Of a stretch of 14,873 nt of DNA, positions 9,301 to 14,201 are shown in pieces. The DNA lies in the NCBI GenBank assembly GCA_001769005.1, contig MENE01000156.1:24634-39506 (forward strand), in the 5' to 3' direction. Each line of letters begins with the position of its first letter. The first letter of the stretch is position 1. Origin of the DNA: Bacteroidetes bacterium GWA2_31_9b. Lineage in GTDB: Bacteria > Bacteroidota > Bacteroidia > Bacteroidales > UBA12077. A program made the translations under genes and the position numbers. The notes under the pieces were generated by a model. The model saw only the letters and a program-made list of their open reading frames with translations, searched no databases and was not told the origin of the DNA.

Positions 9301-9462
9301 AGAGGAAAAAAATTTAAAATCGACCGTACAAAAAATATGCTTGCCGATTTATGTGAAATGAACATGGAACAACAACACGATTATATAAGCAAATCATTTA
9401 ACGATTGGAGAGGAAGGCTTAATCAGGTTGACGATGTACTCTTTATGGGTGTAGAAGTATAA
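6307..9462 (+). CDS. Transmembrane sensor: two-component-type propeller, Y_Y_Y domain and SpoIIE/PP2C phosphatase
   Basis: This 1051-aa protein has a signal peptide (residues 1-23, ending VFVFG). I count 14 propeller blades at about residues 53-626, each with a strand like VWVGTGEGL, FWIGTEDSG, LWAATYGDG or VYIGTTNGV; this fits two seven-bladed propellers. A Y_Y_Y domain follows (about 639-738, YQYKLDGYDLEWSEI), then one membrane helix (about 746-764), a coiled-coil linker (about 768-815) and a SpoIIE-type PP2C phosphatase. Expected metal-binding and catalytic motifs are present: SGDFYWF at 841-847, ADSTGHGVPG at 860-869, DGMDIIV at 918-924, FSDGFTD at 987-993 and DDV at 1042-1044. The periplasmic half matches Bacteroidota hybrid sensors, but a Ser/Thr phosphatase replaces the histidine kinase. 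SpoIIE phosphatases typically dephosphorylate anti-anti-sigma (STAS) proteins; none is encoded here. It is the last gene of the + cluster, which suggests it reports on envelope or T9SS cargo status. The ligand is unknown. Confidence 0.93.
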   Translation: MHGFKSKFILISFFIFSHVFVFGQIYQFKQYNIEEGLSHPFVYTINTDVNGYVWVGTGEGLCKFDGFNFGVSKQNDTLTSGFVTSSFFDSKGLLWFGHNSGDVTYYDGKKFNILNSQKLLSSSITDITGDDKGNVYIVSQNNGLLRVNKQFAIDTFTNAFSGKIIYSILYTENSNFLIGTSEGLSIYNIKNKEIEKISTISELSYISIQSINSGKKDKSFWIGTEDSGFYLLKFKDDTYETYEIVNVGEKYEFGFENIQSVFEDKDNNIWVSSFGKGILKLIPENTEEYKFNKVIHYSTLNGLPNNFIKEVFQDWEGNFWVATYGNGVAFSIDETFTFLYQDIQELKGNIISFEESESSIWLGGENVIARVEKITNEVKIFDKRNGLPEEKITSLYLDNKNVLWIGAEKSGVYRLNTNTNSISRFNLSSNSLENSINSIKGADDLVYIATKNGVIRYNSKTSNKEIFNTTTGLPHNDIRYVYIDSYKNPWIATKSNGIFVLNDSLKYVIEGNVNLNFSSIVEDNEGHLWAATYGDGVFKFSKDTIQYFSTDNGLKSNYCYSLIADNAGKIWVGHRLALSSINVKTLEIKSYGKEIGISGDCNYNAALKKESGIVYIGTTNGVVRYDSSKEKENKIVPKLNLTSILFSDNPYDINKPVELKYGIYKLKIGFVGLSYSDPMGVTYQYKLDGYDLEWSEITKDREVFYPRIEDGDYTFLLKACNSDGYCVENPFEIPISIQPPLWKRWWFILLLILAGIAGIFWVIKYRERKQKALQEYLETELNARTKEVVDQKELLEIKNRDITDSINYAQRIQQSILPSVNTINKYFSGAFVYYQPRDIVSGDFYWFDKVKNDKFIIVCADSTGHGVPGAFMSMIGTTLIKDICLRPDITSPSEVLHMLDKELQSTLNQNIDAERANDGMDIIVCEIDVKTHYMRFASAMRPIILYKNKKLQYVKGNKACIGGDPSAEKQFENSGFQLETGDIIYMFSDGFTDQFGGPRGKKFKIDRTKNMLADLCEMNMEQQHDYISKSFNDWRGRLNQVDDVLFMGVEV

Positions 9463-9464
9463 CA

Positions 9465-10058
9465 TTACTCAACTTCGTCCATTCTGATTAAATTATTAAG
9501 TATTGCATAAATTGTTAAACCCGAAACTGACTTAATCCCCAGTTTTCGGGTTATATTTTTTCGGTGAGTGATTACTGTATGCTGACTAATAAAAAGTTTA
9601 TCGGCAATTTCTTTATTCGATAATCCCATTGCAATTTCACGAACAATATTTTCTTCGCGTGTACTTATTATTTCTTTCTTTTTTGATTTATCTTCTTTTT
9701 CAAGGCTACCAATTTGCATCGAAATAATTTCCAAAATTTCATTTTCGTTGCTGTTTAATTCAATTGTATCTGCTGTGGGAATAGAATCTGAATTGTATGT
9801 TTTATCTGTTTGAAGCGAAATGTATTTTATTTTTTCTTTTTCGATTATCTCCTGTATTAATTTAATGTGTTTTTTCTCAATTAATTCGGTATTTGAGATA
9901 ATTAAATCGGGGACACTTGTGTTTAAAAACGACAGTAATTCGTCTGATGAATTGATAAAATGGATAGTATGTGCTACCGGTATTTTTTCAATAACAGATG
10001 ATAATCCATGCTGAATAAGTACTGATTTATCGAACAATATGATTTGTACTTTAAGCAT
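9465..10058 (-). CDS. LuxR/NarL-type regulator with degenerate receiver domain
   Basis: This 197-aa protein has a receiver-like N-terminal domain (about 1-115), a charged linker (120-130) and a LuxR-type helix-turn-helix (about 131-195: STREENIVREIAMGLSNKEIA, then the recognition segment ISQHTVITHRKNITRKLGI). The receiver lacks the phosphorylation residues. The usual DD pair is FDK (D10-K11), the phosphoacceptor position in PDLIISN is Asn56, and the conserved beta-5 Lys is replaced in IELNSNEN near residue 102. It should therefore act without phosphorylation, perhaps by a ligand, by partner binding or by level alone. It starts 5 bp after the stop of the hemerythrin-like gene, so the two are surely co-transcribed. 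Its stop is 2 bp from the stop of the convergent sensor gene. Part of its helix-turn-helix coding region holds a hairpin that looks like that neighbour's terminator. Target genes are unknown. Confidence 0.9.
   Translation of the reverse strand: MLKVQIILFDKSVLIQHGLSSVIEKIPVAHTIHFINSSDELLSFLNTSVPDLIISNTELIEKKHIKLIQEIIEKEKIKYISLQTDKTYNSDSIPTADTIELNSNENEILEIISMQIGSLEKEDKSKKKEIISTREENIVREIAMGLSNKEIADKLFISQHTVITHRKNITRKLGIKSVSGLTIYAILNNLIRMDEVE
9518..9561 (+). terminator. Candidate intrinsic terminator of the + cluster, inside the opposing LuxR gene
   Basis: AACCCGAAACTG (9518-9529) pairs with CAGTTTTCGGGTT (9540-9552), with one bulged base and a 10-nt loop. On the + strand it is followed by ATA and six T (9556-9561). 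It begins 55 bp after the sensor stop codon. On the - strand the same stem is followed by TTTAACAATTTATG with no long U-run, so the signal is directional. It overlaps codons for ITRKLGIKSVSGLT in the regulator's DNA-binding domain. Confidence 0.6.
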
Positions 10059-10063
10059 AAAAA

Positions 10064-10804
10064 TTAAACTTTTAAACCTGCTTTCTTACGTATTCCTTTT
10101 TCCATTTCAAGAATTTTGGGTACAAGCACTTTATCTTCAATTCGTGAATGATCGTTAATGTCTTTTTCAAGACCAAAAAGCTCGTGTAAAAGTTTGTTGC
10201 AAAGTGTTTTGTTGTTTGGTTGAGGTAGGTATTTTATAATGATATTCTTTAAATCATATAGTTTTTCTTCAATATTGTCGTGTTCTTTTTCAAAAATATC
10301 GATAGAGTATTCATCCATTTGACGGAGTGTTTGCTTGTCAATTTTATCTGAATAAAAAGCATTTTCAATCAGTTGTGTATAAGGAAAAACCACTTTTTCT
10401 TCACGCTGAATATGGTTTTTAAGTTCCTCTTTATATTCCGAAAAAAAACGTTTTAATAAATTGATATTTTCTTTTTGAGTTGAACAGCTCAAAACCATTT
10501 CTTCAATTAAACTTTCAATCTCAGGCACCTTTATTTGCATATAATAATTATGCGTTTTCTGAAGATAGTCGGTAATTAATTTTACCGGAAAGTTTTGCAA
10601 TTGCTTTTTTGGAAAGTACTCAGTATGTATAAATGCATTTATGATTTCTAAAAAGAAATCAGTATCAACATTATAAATTTTACATGTTTCATCAACACTT
10701 TTATCGCCAAATCCAAGTTCAATGCCAAAACGTTCGAGTATTGAGAGGCTAAAGTGATTCATATGAATTACATCGGCCATTTTTATATCTTTTGTTATTA
10801 CCAT
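10064..10804 (-). CDS. Hemerythrin-like di-iron protein of the RIC (YtfE/ScdA) type
   Basis: This 246-aa protein matches the architecture of Repair of Iron Centres proteins: an N-terminal ScdA_N/DUF542-like segment (about 8-45) and a four-helix hemerythrin domain (about 75-230). All six expected di-iron ligands can be placed: H85 (KTHNYY), H131 and E135 (HIQREE), H175 (KEHDNI), and H219 and E223 (HSRIED). The spacing closely follows E. coli YtfE (H84, H129, E133, H160, H204, E208). RIC proteins act in the cytoplasm in nitrosative or oxidative damage to Fe-S clusters and in NO handling. The hallmark Cys-Cys of the N-terminal domain is missing: the segment reads ERFGIELGFGDKSVDETC. That suggests altered chemistry or a sensing role. 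The start chosen is ATG 10804; Met9 (10780) is an alternative. It lies 5 bp upstream of the LuxR-type gene in transcription order, so the regulator may respond to or control this function. Confidence 0.88.
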   Translation of the reverse strand: MVITKDIKMADVIHMNHFSLSILERFGIELGFGDKSVDETCKIYNVDTDFFLEIINAFIHTEYFPKKQLQNFPVKLITDYLQKTHNYYMQIKVPEIESLIEEMVLSCSTQKENINLLKRFFSEYKEELKNHIQREEKVVFPYTQLIENAFYSDKIDKQTLRQMDEYSIDIFEKEHDNIEEKLYDLKNIIIKYLPQPNNKTLCNKLLHELFGLEKDINDHSRIEDKVLVPKILEMEKGIRKKAGLKV

Positions 10805-10842
10805 AACTTGAGTAAACAGGTTTAGTTAAAAACACGAAATAC

Positions 10843-11340
10843 TTATAATTGTTCCAAAAGTTCAGATATAATTAGTGTTGGAGTTGTTTCAATATTACTC
10901 TGATTCCCTGCTCTGTCGACTAAATAAAAAGAGTATTGCAAAGTATCGGGAGTTAGTATCGTAATATATATTTCAATTTCAATTTCTCCCTTAATACTTT
11001 TTCTATAAATTCCTTTCTCGAAATAAGGAAGATTCATACTTAAAGAAGTGTATGGTGTAAAGTCGCCACCATTTTTGTACGATCCGGAAATAAACATATT
11101 CAACGGTTCGGCAGTAGTATCTACTACATGTTCATCAAAATTACCAATATCTCCATCACCATCAACAAACGTAAAAACAAGATTGCCAGTAGCAATAGTC
11201 ATATCTGTTTCGCCGGGAGTAAGATAAAAGTTATTGTATTTAATTGCTGGAATAATTGAATATTCTTCTTCCTTTTCGCATGATAAAATCAAACTGCAGA
11301 ATATTAAAATGTAGAATGATATTTTAGCAAATCGAATCAC
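10843..11340 (-). CDS. Small predicted lipoprotein of unknown function
   Basis: The 165-aa product has a type II signal peptide with lipobox LILSC (Cys21), so it should be lipidated. The mature N terminus is C-EKEEE; acidic/lysine residues right after the Cys resemble the lipoprotein export signal that sends Bacteroidota lipoproteins to the cell surface, so surface exposure is plausible. The body is beta-rich and includes FTFVDGDGDIGNFDE (near residues 56-70), an Asp/Gly loop resembling a Ca-binding site, and YSFYLVDRAGNQSN near the C terminus, an Ig- or fibronectin-like strand pattern. It follows der by only 5 bp in transcription order and precedes the hemerythrin-like gene by 38 bp. I know no function, and its link to the GTPase genes is probably only transcriptional. 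Confidence 0.85.
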   Translation of the reverse strand: MIRFAKISFYILIFCSLILSCEKEEEYSIIPAIKYNNFYLTPGETDMTIATGNLVFTFVDGDGDIGNFDEHVVDTTAEPLNMFISGSYKNGGDFTPYTSLSMNLPYFEKGIYRKSIKGEIEIEIYITILTPDTLQYSFYLVDRAGNQSNIETTPTLIISELLEQL

Positions 11341-11345
11341 GCAGT

Positions 11346-12641
11346 TTATTTTTTACGCATATAAATCTGAATAGGTGTTCCTGTAAATTCAAATCGATCT
11401 CTCAACTGATTTTCAAGGTATCGTTTATATGGATCTTTAACATATTGAGGCAGGTTACAGAAAAATACAAACGAAGGATAATGAGTAGGTAATTGAGTTA
11501 CATATTTAACTTTTACATATTTACCTTTTAGTGATGGAGGTGGATATTTCTCGATTACTTCGAGCATAATATCGTTTAATTTTGCTGTTGATATTCTTCT
11601 GTTACGATTCTCATGAACCTTTACAGCTTCTTCCAAAACCTTATTTATTCGTTGTTTTGTAATTGTGGAAGTAAATATAATAGGTACATCAACAAACGGA
11701 GCAATTTTTTGCTTTATTTGTTCGGTATAATGCTTCGAAGTATTGGTTTCTTTCTCGTACAAATCCCATTTGTTTACCAGAATAACCAGGCCTTTATTAT
11801 TTCTTAAAATAACTTTTATAATGTTCATGTCTTGTGCTTCGAGGCCTTGAGTAGCATCGAGCATTAAAAGACATACATCGGCATTTTCAATTGCACGGAT
11901 TGAACGCATAACCGAGAAAAACTCAAGATCAGCAGATACTTTTCCTTTTTTACGAACTCCTGCAGTATCAACAAGGTAAAAGTCGTGTCCGAATTTGTTG
12001 TATCGGGTATAAATTGAATCGCGTGTAGTGCCCGAAAGTGGTGTAACAATATTTCTATCCTCGCCCAGTAAAGCGTTTACGAGTGACGATTTACCAACAT
12101 TTGGCCTTCCAACAACTGCAAATTTAGGTATGTCTAATTCTGGTGGAATATCCAATTCAACGTGCTTCACAATCTCGTCAAGCAATTCACCTGTACCACT
12201 ACCATTTATTGATGATATACAAATAGGTTCGCCAAGGCCAAATCTGTAAAATACATTGGAATCAATAATTCTGCTATGATTATCAACTTTGTTTACCGCA
12301 AGAATTACTTTCTTTTTCGATTTACGTAGTAATTCAGCTACCGATTGATCGAGGTCGGTAATTCCACTGGTAACATCAACCAGAAACAAAACTACATGTG
12401 CTTCGTCAATGGCAATATCAACCTGTTTGCGAATTTCTTCTTCAAAAATATCTTCTGAATTGCGAACATATCCGCCGGTGTCTATTACAGAAAATTCTTT
12501 TCCTCCCCATTCCGACCTTCCGTAAATCCTGTCGCGTGTTACACCTGCTGTTTCATCAACAATAGCGTGCTTTGTGCCTGTTAAACGGTTAAAAAGGGTC
12601 GATTTACCTACATTAGGCCTTCCTACAATTGCTAAAATCAT
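11346..12641 (-). CDS. der: Ribosome-associated GTPase Der (EngA)
   Basis: This 431-aa protein has the unique tandem GTPase layout of Der, which acts in 50S ribosomal subunit maturation in the cytoplasm. G domain 1 has GRPNVGKS (7-14), DTGG (54-57) and NKVD (117-120). G domain 2 has GRPNVGKS (178-185), DTAG (225-228) and NKWD (290-293). The C-terminal KH-like domain (about 350-431) includes PPSLKGKYVKVKYVTQ and ends in IYMRKK. Length is normal for the short Der forms (B. subtilis 436 aa). It lies 15 bp downstream of a small helical-protein gene, which follows era, giving the era-der arrangement common in Bacteroidota. No damaged motif was seen. Confidence 0.98.
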   Translation of the reverse strand: MILAIVGRPNVGKSTLFNRLTGTKHAIVDETAGVTRDRIYGRSEWGGKEFSVIDTGGYVRNSEDIFEEEIRKQVDIAIDEAHVVLFLVDVTSGITDLDQSVAELLRKSKKKVILAVNKVDNHSRIIDSNVFYRFGLGEPICISSINGSGTGELLDEIVKHVELDIPPELDIPKFAVVGRPNVGKSSLVNALLGEDRNIVTPLSGTTRDSIYTRYNKFGHDFYLVDTAGVRKKGKVSADLEFFSVMRSIRAIENADVCLLMLDATQGLEAQDMNIIKVILRNNKGLVILVNKWDLYEKETNTSKHYTEQIKQKIAPFVDVPIIFTSTITKQRINKVLEEAVKVHENRNRRISTAKLNDIMLEVIEKYPPPSLKGKYVKVKYVTQLPTHYPSFVFFCNLPQYVKDPYKRYLENQLRDRFEFTGTPIQIYMRKK

Positions 12642-12656
12642 TTGACTGTATTGTGT

Positions 12657-12998
12657 TTAAAAAATTAATTTACTGATAATAAAATTGAGTCTCTCAATTA
12701 TTTCGTGAGACTCTGATAATAATAATGCTTTGTGCTTTTCTAATTCTTTGTTTTCGCTGCAATTTATTGTTTTAAGTATTTCGAACGAGCGTTTAGTGTT
12801 TTCGCAACTTTTTTTGATATTTTCAGAAAAGTCTACGTTACTGATCGAATCCATTGCATCCATAAATCTCAACGAAACCTCTTCTGCCGATTTTTTTAGT
12901 TCTTTATTTGCCAGATGAGGAAATTCTTTCTCAAGCGATATTACAAAGCTGTTTGCCTGTACCGAATAATTATATGTTTTCGATTCTAGCTCCTGCAT
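12657..12998 (-). CDS. Small all-helical protein between era and der, possibly four-helix-bundle (IVP/S23-like)
   Basis: The 113-aa product is predicted to be wholly alpha-helical, with no signal peptide or membrane segment. Its layout resembles the four-helix-bundle family related to 23S rRNA intervening-sequence proteins: a first helix ending in KEFP, a second basic helix (NKELKKSAEEVSLRFMDAM), a third (FSENIKKSCENTKRSFEIL) and a fourth (EIIERLNFIISKL). The match is by pattern only and the sequence is divergent, so the family call is tentative. Gaps are 11 bp from era and 15 bp to der, so it is almost certainly co-transcribed with both. That context makes an rRNA or ribosome-related role conceivable but unproven. 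The start at 12998 gives the longest frame compatible with the era stop. Confidence 0.7.
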   Translation of the reverse strand: MQELESKTYNYSVQANSFVISLEKEFPHLANKELKKSAEEVSLRFMDAMDSISNVDFSENIKKSCENTKRSFEILKTINCSENKELEKHKALLLSESHEIIERLNFIISKLIF

Positions 12999-13009
12999 TG
13001 CAATAAGAT

Positions 13010-13891
13010 TTAGCTGTTGTACCCAAAGCTGTTTAACGATCGGTCTTTATCTCTCCAATCTTTGCTTACCTTAACATACATCTCCATAAATACTTTTTTT
13101 CCAAAAAAGCTTTCTAAATCTTTACGTGCTTCGGTGGCCGTTTTCTTAAGTGCTTCGCCTTTATGACCAATAATAATTCCTTTTTGCGATGTACGAATAA
13201 CATAAATGATAATTCGCATACGTAAAAGTTTCTCTGTATCCTTGAACTCTTCAATTTCAACCTCTACCGAGTATGGAATTTCTTTTTGATAATTCAATAG
13301 TATTTTTTCACGAATTATTTCCGATGCAAAAAATCGCTCTGTTTTATCTGTTAGTGAATCTTTTGGAAAAAATGGAGGATTCAGTGGCAGTTTCTCAATA
13401 ATACGTTTAAGCAGGTATTCAAGATTAAAATTCTTTAATGCTGATATAGGAATAATTTCTGCTTTTGGTAAAATCTTGCTCCAGTTTTCAACAATTTTTT
13501 CAAGCTCTTCTGGATTCGAAAGGTCAATTTTATTAATAAGAAGCAATATTGGAGCCTCAGCTTTTGCAAGCCTGTCGATATATATTTGGTTTTTATCCGA
13601 TCGGTCGATAACATCTGTTATATAAAGAATAATATCGGCATCTTCGAATGCAGAACCAACATAACCCATCATTTTTTCCTGTAGCTTGTAGTTGGGTTTA
13701 AGAATACCCGGAGTATCGGAATATACAATTTGAAAGTCGTCGCCATTTACAATACCCATAATACGATGACGGGTAGTTTGTGCTTTCGATGTAATAATTG
13801 AAAGCTTTTCGCCCACAAGGGCATTCATTAATGTTGATTTACCAACGTTGGGATTACCCAAAATATTTACAAAACCTGATTTGTGTGACAT
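13010..13891 (-). CDS. era: Ribosome-maturation GTPase Era
   Basis: This 293-aa protein matches Era in length and order of motifs. The GTPase domain has GNPNVGKS (12-19), the switch I segment SKAQTTRHRI (35-44), DTPG (59-62) and NKID (120-123). A type II KH domain follows, with IIIGHKGEALKK and its GHKG loop at 242-245, then MYVKVSKDWRDKD near the C terminus. Era binds the 3' end of 16S rRNA and assists 30S assembly. It is the first gene of the - strand cluster; a -7 promoter element lies 25 bp upstream of its ATG (13889-13891), so it probably sets the transcription of the genes behind it, including der, the lipoprotein, and the di-iron protein with its regulator. Confidence 0.98.
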   Translation of the reverse strand: MSHKSGFVNILGNPNVGKSTLMNALVGEKLSIITSKAQTTRHRIMGIVNGDDFQIVYSDTPGILKPNYKLQEKMMGYVGSAFEDADIILYITDVIDRSDKNQIYIDRLAKAEAPILLLINKIDLSNPEELEKIVENWSKILPKAEIIPISALKNFNLEYLLKRIIEKLPLNPPFFPKDSLTDKTERFFASEIIREKILLNYQKEIPYSVEVEIEEFKDTEKLLRMRIIIYVIRTSQKGIIIGHKGEALKKTATEARKDLESFFGKKVFMEMYVKVSKDWRDKDRSLNSFGYNS

Positions 13892-13915
13892 TTAAAAAAT
13901 TTATAAAGATTGCTG

Positions 13916-13923
13916 CAAAGATA
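13916..13923 (-). promoter_or_regulatory. Bacteroidota -7 promoter element for era
   Basis: On the - strand this reads TATCTTTG, a perfect match to the Bacteroidota sigma-ABfr -7 consensus TAnnTTTG, followed by CA. It implies a short leader of under 20 nt before the era ATG. No TTG -33 element is seen at the usual spacing of about 19 nt, so activity may depend on the -7 element or an activator. Confidence 0.65.
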
Positions 13924-13924
13924 A

Positions 13925-13938
13925 GCCAAATTTTTGGC
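13925..13938. promoter_or_regulatory. Perfect 14-bp palindrome abutting the era -7 element
   Basis: GCCAAA-TT-TTTGGC is a perfect 6-bp-arm inverted repeat beginning 1 bp upstream of the -7 element, in the spacer where RNA polymerase would sit. This is a typical repressor or activator position. No regulator can be named from sequence; chance occurrence is possible for arms this short. Confidence 0.4.
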
Positions 13939-14136
13939 ATTCTTTTATTCCCTTATTTAGTTATAAGTCTCAGTTTGTCAGAGGCAATACAAAATGAATA
14001 AGACTTAAGCACTCTCTATAATTATCGTGGGCAAGCTTAACAAAGCCTTTAAGTTGATACGAGTATATTCTAAATCAAAGCGGACTTTCACAATTTGTTT
14101 ATTAAAATTCTAAATCATTGTTGGTTTAATGAATTT

Positions 14137-14157
14137 GTTTAATTTTAAAAATTAAAC
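14137..14157. repeat. Perfect 21-bp palindrome upstream of the DUF6544-like gene
   Basis: GTTTAATTTT (14137-14146) and AAAATTAAAC (14148-14157) are exact reverse complements around one A, 45 bp before the ATG at 14202. GGTTTAAT (14123-14130) can also pair with ATTAAACC (14151-14158), and AACCGGTT (14155-14162) is itself palindromic. It could be an operator. The AT-rich composition raises the chance of coincidence. Confidence 0.45.
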
Positions 14158-14201
14158 CGGTTGAATGTATGCATTTATGTTAAGTCAAAAATCAACTTGA
14201 T

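Larger units (their letters stand above)
13892..14201. other. Divergent intergenic region between era and the DUF6544-like gene
   Basis: This 310-bp stretch separates leftward era from the rightward gene at 14202. It is AT-rich. I found no supportable gene or structural RNA in it. It contains the era -7 element with an adjoining palindrome at the left and a larger palindrome near the right end. The middle (about 13945-14120) shows nothing I can name. Confidence 0.7.

Noticed and set aside
9454..9476. Bidirectional hairpin GAAGT/ACTTC at the convergent stop codons
   Set aside because: A 5-bp stem with a 13-nt loop and no T-run is too weak; the stem at 9518-9552 is far better.
12028..12249. 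73-codon + strand frame inside der
   Set aside because: It mirrors the conserved second G domain of Der; the open frame follows from codon constraint on the real gene.
13798..14001. 67-codon + strand frame crossing the start of era into the intergenic region
   Set aside because: More than a third of it is antisense to the era GTPase domain, the translation has no motif, and it overlaps the era promoter.
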